A stretch of 23,236 nucleotides of DNA from Synergistaceae bacterium UBA5560 (GCA_002425685.1 DIMS01000115.1:40099-63334), one strand, 5' to 3'. Counted from the stretch's first letter, positions 8,104 to 15,438 are shown. Notes: generated from the sequence alone by a model not told the origin. Numbers and translations: made by a program.

Positions 8104-8526
8104 ATGTTTCAGACGTCGAGCGTGGCGGGAACGGGAAATGCTTCCTCCACAAGCGGTACCAGCTCGGACGACATAACCAGAACGGTGAAGACCGAACTCG
8201 GCAAGGACGATTTCCTGAAACTTCTCATTACGCAGCTCACGCATCAGGATCCGCTGAACCCCATGGAGGACAAAGAGTTTATCGCCCAGATGGCGCAATT
8301 CAGTTCCCTGGAGCAGTTGACGAACCTCAACGCGGGGCTGGAGAGCATGACGAACTTCGCTATGACCAACGCGGTGAATTACATCGGGAGAACCGTCACC
8401 TTCTACAACAGCGACGGCGAGGAACTTTCCTACAAGGTGACTTCCGTAACCTTCAACCAGGGGGAAGTGACGCTCCATTACGATGGAGGTAGTGTGCCTC
8501 TCGAGAACGTCATCGGTGTTGCCTGA
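8104..8526 (+). CDS. flgD: Flagellar hook capping protein FlgD (short form)
   Basis: FlgD caps the growing hook and guides addition of FlgE subunits, then is discarded. The 140-residue product carries the conserved block LGKDDFLKLLITQLTHQDPL followed by NPMEDKEFIAQMAQFSSLEQ (about residues 32-71), the signature of the FlgD N-terminal domain. A Ser/Thr/Gly-rich secretion leader precedes it, and one short beta-rich part follows (YIGRTVTFYNSDGEELSYKV). It is much shorter than the enterobacterial protein and like the short forms of Gram-positive bacteria. ATG 8104 is chosen since AGGAG lies eight bases upstream; a GTG three codons earlier overlaps that site. It starts 19 bp after the fliK stop. 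Confidence 0.92.
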   Translation: MFQTSSVAGTGNASSTSGTSSDDITRTVKTELGKDDFLKLLITQLTHQDPLNPMEDKEFIAQMAQFSSLEQLTNLNAGLESMTNFAMTNAVNYIGRTVTFYNSDGEELSYKVTSVTFNQGEVTLHYDGGSVPLENVIGVA

Positions 8527-8546
8527 TTTAGAAGGGGGCTGTCAGG

Positions 8547-8568
8547 CACGAGAACATGTTGTTCCGTG
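8547..8568 (+). promoter_or_regulatory. Stem-loop after flgD
   Basis: A 9-bp stem with one bulged A and a 3-nt loop (arms 8547-8556 and 8560-8568) starts 20 nt after the flgD stop. There is no T-tract after it, so it is not a typical intrinsic terminator. It may stabilise the 3' end of an upstream transcript or take part in leader control of flgE2. Confidence 0.35.
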
Positions 8569-8625
8569 TTGACCGATTGGGGGAGAAGGGTTTCCCGTGC
8601 GCGGCCAGGGAGGAGCAGCGCTCGC

Positions 8626-8641
8626 AACGGCAAGGGATTGC
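8626..8641 (+). repeat. Hook-gene leader element, copy 2
   Basis: AACGGCAAGGGATTGC, 15 of 16 bases identical to copy 1 at 4885-4900, lies 43 nt upstream of the flgE2 start. The flanking leader sequences do not align well beyond this block, apart from the ribosome-binding site and the codons shared by the two paralogues. Confidence 0.5.
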
Positions 8642-8684
8642 AGACGAAAACGGAAGAAAATGACTTCATGAGGAGGGTACCGCC

Positions 8685-10694
8685 ATGCTGCGATCTCTGA
8701 TGGCCGGCGTTACGGGTATCAAAGCTCACACGACCTATCTCGACGTGGTGGGCAACAACATCGCCAACGTGAACACCACGGGCTTCAAGAAATCCGTCAC
8801 GACCTTCCAGGACCTGCTGTACCAGACGGCGAAGGGAGCCACCGCGCCCGATGCCGGAGCGGGACGGGGAGGCATCAACCCCATGCAGGTGGGGCTTGGT
8901 GTGAACGTGGCGGCCATCGAAACCATCCACACCCAGGGGAACGTGAGTTACACGGGTGTCTCTACGGACTTCGCCATCCAGGGGGACGGCTATTTCGTCG
9001 TCAAGGACGGAAACAACACCTACTACACCCGGGCGGGGTCCTTCATCCGCGACGGGGCGGACAACGTGGTGAGCTCCGGAACGGGCTACATGCTCCAGGG
9101 GTACGCCATGTCCCAGGATCCCACGGATCCCACCAAATATGTTCAGGGAAGCACTCTCGGGGCCATCAACATTCCCATCGGCCAGAAGATCCCTGCCAAG
9201 GAGACCGAACTGGTGGGGTTTCGGTGCAACCTGGACAGCAGCGTTCCCACCTATCTCGCCTCGGGATTCACCGCAGTAGGAACGCAGCAGAAAGTGACGC
9301 TTGATGGAACGCAGTACACCGTGACCTTCGCCGAGAGTGCCGGAGGCCCACCGGCCACGCCGGACGATTTTCTCCGCATCACCTTTGATGGTGCCGGCGG
9401 TCCTCTGGATGGCACGCTCGAAATGCAGCTCGATGGTGTGGATGCGGAGGGAAACCCTGTCCTGTCTATCGGTGCCGGTTCGACCGCAGCTTTGACGGCG
9501 GCCACGACATACGATCCGAACACGGGTCTCCTCACCGTGCAGGACGGCACTGATCGGTGGGAGATGAATCTCTGGGATAATCTTGATATGGATTACGTTA
9601 CCTTCAAGGACCCCGCCAATCCGAACCTTACCTGGAAGGTTCTCACCGAGTTCGACCCCGCGTCGAATCGTATGAAGGTCTGGTACCAGAGTGACGATGG
9701 CGCTGGCGGAGTGAACCCCGTCCCCATGGCCGTGTTCGATTCCCAGGATCCGGCGGCGGGACCGATTCTTTTCAACAGCGACGGGACCTTCCGGAGCTAC
9801 GATTCGAATCCGGCAACCCAAGACATCGATCCCATCGCATTGGATGACGGTGCGGGCAACACGCTCGATATCTTTCTCGTGGCGAACCCCTCGGGGAGGT
9901 CCTTCCTCATTCAGCCCTCCGACGGAGGGGTACCTCCCGCGGCGACCGGGGAGACTCTGGGCTCCCTGAACCAGCGAATCTCGAGCATTCACGAGACGAA
10001 GATCGACGTGTACGACTCCCTCGGAAACGCCTACACGCTGGAGGTGAGCTGGGAGAAGACCTCCAACAACGAGTGGCGCTGGCGGGCCTGGCTTCCGGAC
10101 AATCCTGGAATCCCCATCACGGGGAATGAGGGGCTCATCACCTTCGGGCAGGACGGTCGCATCACCGGAACAGGAACCGCCACGATCGACCTGGGGTTCG
10201 GTGCTGTCGGGGCCAAGGACACCACGGTGACGCTTGATTTCTCCGGCAAAACGTTTGAAAAGGACGATCTTGAGGGGGTCACCCAGTACGGATCGGCCTT
10301 CACGACGAAGGGATACTATCAGGACGGTTATGCCATGGGCGTGCTTGAGGATTTTGCCGTGGGTGCCGACGGGATTGTGACGGGGGTCTACAGCAACGGC
10401 AAGAACCAGCCAATCGCGCGGCTTGCCCTTGCGCTCTTCGCGAATCCCCAGGGACTTCTCAAGATGGGAGAAACGGTGTTCATGGAATCCCCCAATTCCG
10501 GCGTGGCTCAGATTGTCAACCCCCAGGAGGGTGGAGCCGGCAAGATTGCCGGAAGTTCCCTGGAGATGTCCAACGTGGACCTGGCGGAGGAGTTCGTGAG
10601 CCTCATCAAGGGGCAGCGCGGTTTTCAGGCCAACGCAAGGGTGGTCACCACGGGAGACCAGGTTCTCGAAGAACTCATCAACCTGAAGCGCTAG
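8685..10694 (+). CDS. flgE: Flagellar hook protein FlgE2 (669 aa, large variable domain)
   Basis: The second hook-family protein begins MLRSLMAGVTGIKAHTTYLD and keeps NIANVNTTGFKKS, NPMQVGLGVN, IQGDGYFVVKDG and the C-terminal FVSLIKGQRGFQANARVV. A large variable insert between about residues 195 and 480 (Asp, Gly, Thr-rich) would form surface domains of the hook; it explains the extra 214 residues over FlgE1. Cys181-Asn182 occurs in GFRCNLDSS, with Lys172 nine residues and Lys168 thirteen residues upstream. Position right after fliK and flgD makes this the likely principal hook protein. GAGGAGGG precedes the ATG by eight bases. A GC-rich hairpin follows its stop. Confidence 0.93.
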   Translation: MLRSLMAGVTGIKAHTTYLDVVGNNIANVNTTGFKKSVTTFQDLLYQTAKGATAPDAGAGRGGINPMQVGLGVNVAAIETIHTQGNVSYTGVSTDFAIQGDGYFVVKDGNNTYYTRAGSFIRDGADNVVSSGTGYMLQGYAMSQDPTDPTKYVQGSTLGAINIPIGQKIPAKETELVGFRCNLDSSVPTYLASGFTAVGTQQKVTLDGTQYTVTFAESAGGPPATPDDFLRITFDGAGGPLDGTLEMQLDGVDAEGNPVLSIGAGSTAALTAATTYDPNTGLLTVQDGTDRWEMNLWDNLDMDYVTFKDPANPNLTWKVLTEFDPASNRMKVWYQSDDGAGGVNPVPMAVFDSQDPAAGPILFNSDGTFRSYDSNPATQDIDPIALDDGAGNTLDIFLVANPSGRSFLIQPSDGGVPPAATGETLGSLNQRISSIHETKIDVYDSLGNAYTLEVSWEKTSNNEWRWRAWLPDNPGIPITGNEGLITFGQDGRITGTGTATIDLGFGAVGAKDTTVTLDFSGKTFEKDDLEGVTQYGSAFTTKGYYQDGYAMGVLEDFAVGADGIVTGVYSNGKNQPIARLALALFANPQGLLKMGETVFMESPNSGVAQIVNPQEGGAGKIAGSSLEMSNVDLAEEFVSLIKGQRGFQANARVVTTGDQVLEELINLKR

Positions 10695-10709
10695 GTTGTT
10701 CCGTCGTTG

Positions 10710-10730
10710 CCGCGTGTCCTCCGGACGCGG
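10710..10730 (+). promoter_or_regulatory. GC-rich hairpin after flgE2
   Basis: CCGCGT (10710-10715) pairs with ACGCGG (10725-10730) and an inner CC pairs with GG after a 2-nt bulge; the loop has 3 nt. It begins 15 nt after the flgE2 stop. No T-run follows, so it would act as an mRNA 3'-end stabiliser or a weak pause site rather than a clean terminator. Confidence 0.35.
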
Positions 10731-10779
10731 TGTCGCCGGCAGGAAAGACAGGCGCAGGCTTCCCGGGGGATGTCTATTG

Positions 10780-10788
10780 TGGTATGGT
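10780..10788 (+). promoter_or_regulatory. Possible extended -10 promoter before flbD
   Basis: TGGTATGGT reads as an extended -10 element (TGn plus a 4/6 match to TATAAT). The -35 region 17 bp upstream (TTCCCG) is poor. If used, transcription would start near 10795 and run straight into the terminator-like hairpin at 10822-10845. Weak evidence. Confidence 0.22.
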
Positions 10789-10821
10789 TTCGCTCTGAAG
10801 AGAAATTCGTTGCACCGGCCG

Positions 10822-10845
10822 GAGGGGGTGACTGCCCCCTCTTTT
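10822..10845 (+). terminator. Strong terminator-like hairpin just before flbD
   Basis: GAGGGGG (10822-10828) pairs perfectly with CCCCCTC (10835-10841) around a 6-nt loop, followed by TTTT at 10842-10845. The stem is 7 bp with five G-C pairs in a row. The T-run is short (four), so some read-through is expected. It ends only 22 nt before the flbD start codon, leaving no room for a separate promoter, which suggests attenuation rather than a hard stop. Confidence 0.6.
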
Positions 10846-10867
10846 CCTGGGGAAAGCGGTGGAGCGC

Positions 10868-11071
10868 ATGATCGAACTCACGCGACTCAACGGAAGCATT
10901 TTCGTCCTCAACGCGGATCTCGTCGAGACGGTGGAGACCACGCCGGATACGGTGATCCTTCTCTCCAACGGACATCGCTACGTGGTACGAGAACCCATGG
11001 AGGAAGTGACGAAGCGAATCCTCGCGTTTCGTCGTCGTGTCGTCGACCATCGGGAATTTCCGTCGTCATAG
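10868..11071 (+). CDS. flbD: FlbD-family flagellar protein
   Basis: A 67-residue protein of the small FlbD family (not the Caulobacter sigma-54 activator of the same name). It shows the family pattern MIELTRLNGSIFVLNADLVE followed by TVETTPDTVILLSNGHRYVV. The family is found in the flgE-flbD-motA context of spirochaetes, clostridia and relatives; its molecular role is not well established. The start at ATG 10868 fits the family N-terminus; an in-frame GTG at 10859 would add three residues and neither has an ideal ribosome-binding site. Terminator-like hairpins flank the gene on both sides. Confidence 0.9.
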   Translation: MIELTRLNGSIFVLNADLVETVETTPDTVILLSNGHRYVVREPMEEVTKRILAFRRRVVDHREFPSS

Positions 11072-11087
11072 CTTCTGTTTGTAGAAA

Positions 11088-11112
11088 GCGTTGTCGCAAC
11101 GTGAGATTTTTT
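11088..11112 (+). terminator. Candidate terminator after flbD
   Basis: GCGTTG and CAACGT form a short stem (five Watson-Crick pairs and one wobble, 3-nt loop, 11088-11102), followed after GAGA by a T6 run at 11107-11112. The 4-nt gap between stem and T-run weakens it. It starts 16 nt after the flbD stop. Confidence 0.38.
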
Positions 11113-11200
11113 CCGATTCCTCCTTGGAGAAGGGGTCGGAGGAAGACCGCCAGTGGATTTCGATGTACAATGAAAACGCAGCAGTTGGGGAGGTGGAGGC

Positions 11201-11995
11201 GTGGACCTCGCAACCGTAATCGGGTTATCCTTGGCGCTCATTCTTGTCATCGGGGGCATCATCGCCGGCGGTGATCCCGGAGCCTTCGTGGATGTGACGT
11301 CGTTGCTCATTACGGCGGGGGGGACGCTCGGGACGGTCATCATGAGCAACCCCATCGAACGCTTCAAGGACATGGGCAAGGTGGTCAAGAGGGCCTTTTT
11401 CTCCTCAAGCCCGGATCTGGTCGGTTTGGTGCAGACCATGGTGAGCTTTGCCGAGAAGGCCCGGCGGGAGGGGCTGCTCGCCCTGGAGGAGGATGCGAGC
11501 CAGCTGGAGGACGATTTTCTGCGCAAGTCCATTCAGCTCGTGGTGGACGGAACGGATCCGGAACTGGTGAAGGCTATTCTGGACACGGAGATCGGGCTTC
11601 TGGAGGAACGACACTCCCAGAACAAGAAGATGTTCGACACCATGGCGGAACTCGCGCCTGCCTTCGGCATGCTGGGAACGCTCATCGGCCTCATCCTGAT
11701 GCTCAAGAACCTGGACGATCCCAACGCACTGGGGCCTGGCATGGCCGTGGCCCTCATCACCACGTTCTACGGCTCCTTCATCGCCAACGTCATTGCCCTT
11801 CCCATGTCCAAGAAGCTCGGCGTACGCACCGCCCAGGAGGTGCTCTCCCGGGAACTCATGGTGGAAGGGGTTCTTTCGATCCAGGCCGGAGAAAATCCGC
11901 GCATCGTGGAGGAGAAGCTCAAGGTTTTCCTGCCGCCGGTGATGCGTTTGCTGCTTGAGGAATCAAAGAAGAAGGACAAGGACGAGGCGGCGTGA
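11201..11995 (+). CDS. motA: Flagellar motor stator protein MotA
   Basis: MotA is the five-copy ring part of the stator, an inner-membrane ion channel that pushes on FliG. The 264-residue product has four membrane helices (about residues 3-22, 32-50, 150-172, 180-202), a charged cytoplasmic loop (about 60-145), and the family blocks MAELAPAFGMLGTLIGLILM and ALITTFYGSFIANVIALPMS. The loop keeps charged residues expected to meet FliG. The GTG start at 11201 follows GGGGAGGTGGAG. MotB lies 44 bp downstream. Whether protons or sodium drive it cannot be decided from this sequence with confidence. Confidence 0.95.
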   Translation: MDLATVIGLSLALILVIGGIIAGGDPGAFVDVTSLLITAGGTLGTVIMSNPIERFKDMGKVVKRAFFSSSPDLVGLVQTMVSFAEKARREGLLALEEDASQLEDDFLRKSIQLVVDGTDPELVKAILDTEIGLLEERHSQNKKMFDTMAELAPAFGMLGTLIGLILMLKNLDDPNALGPGMAVALITTFYGSFIANVIALPMSKKLGVRTAQEVLSRELMVEGVLSIQAGENPRIVEEKLKVFLPPVMRLLLEESKKKDKDEAA

Positions 11996-12039
11996 GAGTG
12001 GTTTTTCCGCGCCCGGGTTCGGAAAGGGGATGACGGAGC

Positions 12040-12756
12040 ATGGCGAGAAGAAAACGACAGGAGGAGACCATCAGCCAAGGTTGGCTCACGACTTATGGCG
12101 ACATGGTGACGTTGCTCCTGACGTTCTTCGTGTTCCTCTTCGCCTTCTCTACGCTGGATGTGCAGAAATTCCAGAAACTCATCCTTTCCTTCCAGGGAGC
12201 CATCGGTGTGCTGCCCGGGGGCAAGACGACACAGCCGGACGATCAGATTTTCCAGGCCCATGTTGGAGTGGACGCCGGCGAGGTCCGAAAACAAACTCAG
12301 GACATCCTCGATGTGGCACGTCGGGTCCAGACACTCATTCGGGAGGAGGGACTGGAAGGCGAAGTGACCGTCCGGGTCGACCAGCGGGGTGTGACCATCT
12401 CCATGACCGAACAGGTGCTCTACGCCAGCGGAAGCGCGGAGATCCGCCCCGAAGGAAAGCGACTGCTCGCGAAAATCGGCATGATTCTGAAGGATGTACA
12501 ACCCCCCATCGCCGTGGAGGGACATACGGATTCGGTGCCGTTGCGGGGAGGTGTCTTCGGTGACAACTGGGGGCTTTCCGCCGCCCGGGCGGCCGCGGTG
12601 GTCTCCTACTTCGGAGAGAACGTGGGAATCGACCCGAAGCGCCTTCAGGCCGTGGGGTTCGGGCAGTACCGGCCATTGGTGCCGAACGATACGGACGAGC
12701 ATCGGGCGCTGAATCGGCGCGTAGACGTGGTGCTTCTCTCCCAATTCTCACAGTGA
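12040..12756 (+). CDS. motB: Flagellar motor stator protein MotB
   Basis: MotB is the two-copy core of the stator, anchored to peptidoglycan. One membrane helix near the N-terminus contains the ion-binding aspartate Asp21 in TYGDMVTLLLTFFVFLF. A linker and plug region follows, then an OmpA-like peptidoglycan-binding domain (about residues 120-235) with GSAEIRPEGKRLL, EGHTDSVPL and ALNRRVDVVL. At 238 residues it is a compact MotB. The helix is followed by SFS-like polar residues, faintly like sodium-type PomB/MotS, but this is not decisive. It starts 44 bp after motA; the only clear Shine-Dalgarno run (GGAAAGGGG) is about ten bases from the ATG. Confidence 0.95.
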   Translation: MARRKRQEETISQGWLTTYGDMVTLLLTFFVFLFAFSTLDVQKFQKLILSFQGAIGVLPGGKTTQPDDQIFQAHVGVDAGEVRKQTQDILDVARRVQTLIREEGLEGEVTVRVDQRGVTISMTEQVLYASGSAEIRPEGKRLLAKIGMILKDVQPPIAVEGHTDSVPLRGGVFGDNWGLSAARAAAVVSYFGENVGIDPKRLQAVGFGQYRPLVPNDTDEHRALNRRVDVVLLSQFSQ

Positions 12757-12787
12757 CGCCAATTTTCCCCCAAGGGGAGGTTTCTGC

Positions 12788-13234
12788 ATGAAACGAATGA
12801 TCGTCCTCATCGTTGTGGGTGTGGTGGTTCTTCTCGCAGGTATCGGCGGCGGCATCTTCGTGGGACTGAAGTTCTTCTCCCAGCCCGATGTCGTTCCCGG
12901 CAGCCAGGGGCTGCCTCCGGGACCGACGGTGCGTCTTGGGGAGTTCACCGTGAATCTCGCGGACAAGGAGCCTCATGTGCTGCGCACGACCATCACGCTG
13001 GAGGTCACCTCCCAGGAGTCCCTCGCTCTCGTGGCGGACCCGGGGTGGCTCAGCAGAATGCGCAACGAGGTCATCCTCGTCGGAAAGGATCGTCGCTACG
13101 ACGATCTCCGTACCGCCGAAGGGGTTCTTGAGTTCGCGCAGGACGTGAAGCGCCGGCTCAATGCGCTCATGCCCCTCGTCAAGGGGCAACCCGCGGTTTC
13201 GAGGGTGCTCTTCGACGATCTCATCGTGCAGTGA
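12788..13234 (+). CDS. fliL: Flagellar basal-body-associated protein FliL
   Basis: FliL is a single-pass inner-membrane protein that rings the stator and helps torque under load. The 148-residue product has an N-terminal membrane helix (about residues 4-26, rich in V, L, I, G), a Pro/Gly linker, and a periplasmic domain with VRLGEFTVNLAD and VLRTTITLEVTSQ, typical of FliL. The C-terminus ends VLFDDLIVQ, matching the family ending. GGGGAGG precedes the ATG by eight bases. Its place between motB and fliM is the common one in spirochaetes and relatives. Confidence 0.92.
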   Translation: MKRMIVLIVVGVVVLLAGIGGGIFVGLKFFSQPDVVPGSQGLPPGPTVRLGEFTVNLADKEPHVLRTTITLEVTSQESLALVADPGWLSRMRNEVILVGKDRRYDDLRTAEGVLEFAQDVKRRLNALMPLVKGQPAVSRVLFDDLIVQ

Positions 13235-13260
13235 TCCGCTTTCCGAGGAGGTGAGGAGAC

Positions 13261-14262
13261 GTGGTGCCTGAAGTACTTTCCCAGAGCGAAATCGATGCGT
13301 TGCTCAGCGCACTGAGCAGTGGCAGTGTCGATTTGGAGGCCATATCCGAGAGCGCCCGGGAAGACAAGATCAAACTCTACGATTTCCGGCGTCCGGACAA
13401 ATTCAGCAAGGACCAGCTCCGGGCCATTCAGATGATTCACGAATCCTTTGCACGACAGGTCACCACGGCTCTGTCCACCATGGTGCGCGCTATGGTCTCC
13501 GCCGAGGTGGTCTCGGTGGATCAGCTCGCCTACGATGAATTCGTCCGTTCTCTCGTGCAGCCCACCACCATCGCTATCCTGGAGATGTACCCTCTTACGG
13601 GAAACGCGGTGATGGAACTCAATCCTCACCTGGTCTTCAGCATCATCGATCGTATGTTGGGCGGCAAGGGAGAGCCTCTCCGGAAGGCCCGGGAACTGAC
13701 GGACATCGAGCGGACCGTGGTCGAGCGGGTGCTTCTCCGCATGCTGGAACTGCTGGAGGAAAGTTGGAGCACCGTCGTGGACGTACGTTTCCGTTTCGAC
13801 AGCATGGAGAGCAATCCCTTTTTCGTGCAGATCTGCCCCGGGACGGACATGGTGCTTCTCGTGACGCTCAAGGTCCAGGTGGGCGAGACGGAGGGAATGA
13901 TCAACCTCTGCGTGCCCTACATCGTCATGGAGCCCATGGTGGACAAACTGAGTTCTCAGCACTGGTTCGCCAGTACGGGACGCAAAGACATCCAGGGTGT
14001 CCGGGAAGCCCTGAAGAACCGTCTGAACGCCGTTGTCGTGCCCGTGGCGCTGGAACTCGGACATTCCATTCTGAGTCTTCAGGATGTCATGCAGCTTCAG
14101 GAGGGAGACGTGATCCGCCTGGATGGAACGAGGGGAGATCCTCTCGGGCTCCGGGTGGGCAATCGTGTCAAATTCTACGCTTCTCCGGGAACCGTCGACG
14201 GCGCCTACGCCGCGAAGGTCACAGAAGTGCTTTCCGGCGAGGCCCAGAGAGAGGAGGAGTAG
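13261..14262 (+). CDS. fliM: Flagellar motor switch protein FliM
   Basis: FliM forms the middle of the C-ring and binds phosphorylated CheY through its N-terminal peptide, here LSQSEIDALLSAL (residues 6-18). The middle CheC-like domain (about 45-225) holds QLRAIQMIHESFARQ and MLGGKGEPL; the C-terminal SpoA domain (about 245-330) ends with the expected beta-rich sequence. Length, 333, is normal. Two GTG codons stand in tandem at 13261 and 13264; the upstream GAGGTGAGGAG serves either. Stop and the fliY start are 3 bp apart. Confidence 0.97.
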   Translation: MVPEVLSQSEIDALLSALSSGSVDLEAISESAREDKIKLYDFRRPDKFSKDQLRAIQMIHESFARQVTTALSTMVRAMVSAEVVSVDQLAYDEFVRSLVQPTTIAILEMYPLTGNAVMELNPHLVFSIIDRMLGGKGEPLRKARELTDIERTVVERVLLRMLELLEESWSTVVDVRFRFDSMESNPFFVQICPGTDMVLLVTLKVQVGETEGMINLCVPYIVMEPMVDKLSSQHWFASTGRKDIQGVREALKNRLNAVVVPVALELGHSILSLQDVMQLQEGDVIRLDGTRGDPLGLRVGNRVKFYASPGTVDGAYAAKVTEVLSGEAQREEE

Positions 14263-14265
14263 GCC

Positions 14266-15402
14266 GTGGTGGACGAACTCCTGAGTCAAGATGAAATCGA
14301 TGCGTTGCTGAGCGGTGCCCCCGCCGTCTCTGCGGATGCCGCAGGCGGCGACCTCAGTCCAGAGGATCAGGACGTGCTCGGCGAGGTGGCGGGCATCTTC
14401 GCCAATGCGGCGGGTAACGTGGTGGGCATGCTTGCCGGTCGTGGCGTCGCGGCTTCCGTCGCGGGGATGGAAACGTTCCCGCAGCGGGAGATGCCGGAAA
14501 GAGCCGACGGAACGGGTCGTGTGTTTCTGTACACCCTTGCCTGCGACGGGTTGGAGAACGCTCCTGCGGCGATCGTGCTCTCCGAGCGGGGGGCCATGTC
14601 CCTTGCTGATCTCATGATGGGAGGCGATGGAAAAGAGCTTCCCGCCGAGGCGAACGATCTCTACTTGAGTGCGTCCCAGGAGGGGCTCAGCCAAGTGGTC
14701 GGCTCGGCCTTCACGAATGTGAGCGGCCTGTTGAAGGGACAACGCCTCGTTCCTTCCGGGGCCTCCGGTGCGCTGAAGGAGGGAAGTTGGCTTCCCCTTG
14801 AGGGAAGGGGCCCTGAGGAAATGGTCTGGGGTGTCAAGACCGCCGTGGACGTGAGCGACGTCGGTGCCTTCGATCTGTGGTTGCTGCTTCCCGTCTCCGT
14901 GGCGCAGCTTCTGGCGAAACGCATTCAAGAGGCACTTGCGCCTCCCGCTCCGGAACCATCCCGCGCGGCGCCCCAACCTCAGGCGGCCACACCCCAGCCT
15001 TCACGGCCTGCGGCAGCGGCGGTTTCACCGTCGCCGGTCGGTGCACCGCTTCCTCCCCGCGGCATTCCCGTGACACCCCAAGTGGATGTGCGTCCGGCGG
15101 AGTTCATGCCGCTGCAGCAGGATCTGGGGGCGTCCGTTCCGGCGAATCTGGAACTCATTCTCGACATTCCCGTTCGTGTTACCGTCGAATTGGGGAGGAC
15201 GAGGAAAACGATCGGCGAAGTGCTCAACATGACTCCCGGATCCGTGGTAGAATTGGAAAAGATGGCCGGAGAGCCGGTGGATGTTCTCGTGAACGGAAAG
15301 TTGATGGCGAGAGGCGAAGTGGTCGTCATCGACGAGAGTTTCGGTGTCCGCATTACCGAGATCGTCAGTCGTGCGGAACGCATCCGGTCCATGGGCATTT
15401 AG
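14266..15402 (+). CDS. fliY: Flagellar motor switch protein FliY (FliN-type with CheC-like domain)
   Basis: FliY replaces FliN in several phyla. The order is: N-terminal CheY-binding-like peptide LSQDEIDALLSG (6-17), CheC-like domain (about 30-225), Pro/Ala/Gln-rich linker (about 226-290), and a C-terminal SpoA/FliN domain (about 293-378) with LILDIPVRVTVELG and PGSVVELEKMAGEPVDVLVN. In active FliY/CheC the D/S-x3-E-x2-N motif occurs twice and dephosphorylates CheY. Here copy 1 reads D36-x3-E40-x2-G43 and copy 2 E139-x3-Q143-x2-G146, so the key Asn is lost in both and the Glu in one. It probably is a structural switch protein only. The GTG start sits 3 bp after fliM. Confidence 0.94.
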   Translation: MVDELLSQDEIDALLSGAPAVSADAAGGDLSPEDQDVLGEVAGIFANAAGNVVGMLAGRGVAASVAGMETFPQREMPERADGTGRVFLYTLACDGLENAPAAIVLSERGAMSLADLMMGGDGKELPAEANDLYLSASQEGLSQVVGSAFTNVSGLLKGQRLVPSGASGALKEGSWLPLEGRGPEEMVWGVKTAVDVSDVGAFDLWLLLPVSVAQLLAKRIQEALAPPAPEPSRAAPQPQAATPQPSRPAAAAVSPSPVGAPLPPRGIPVTPQVDVRPAEFMPLQQDLGASVPANLELILDIPVRVTVELGRTRKTIGEVLNMTPGSVVELEKMAGEPVDVLVNGKLMARGEVVVIDESFGVRITEIVSRAERIRSMGI

Positions 15403-15438
15403 TCTGCGGACTACCTTGCGGGGAGGGAGAATCTGCCA

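Noticed and set aside
8553..8579. Possible sigma-28 site before flgE2 (ACCGATTG with a weak -35)
   Set aside because: Only about 4/8 matches in the -35 half at correct spacing, far below the site at 4785-4811.
8478..9992. A minus-strand open frame of 504 codons opposite flgE2
   Set aside because: Composition mirrors the hook gene and no domain could be recognised.
11166..11171. TACAAT as a -10 promoter element before motA
   Set aside because: Good hexamer, but no acceptable -35 at 16-18 bp and no extended -10, so chance is likely.
13096..14976. A minus-strand open frame of 626 codons opposite fliL, fliM and fliY
   Set aside because: Same reason: shadow of strongly supported genes, no family motif, no ribosome-binding site of note.
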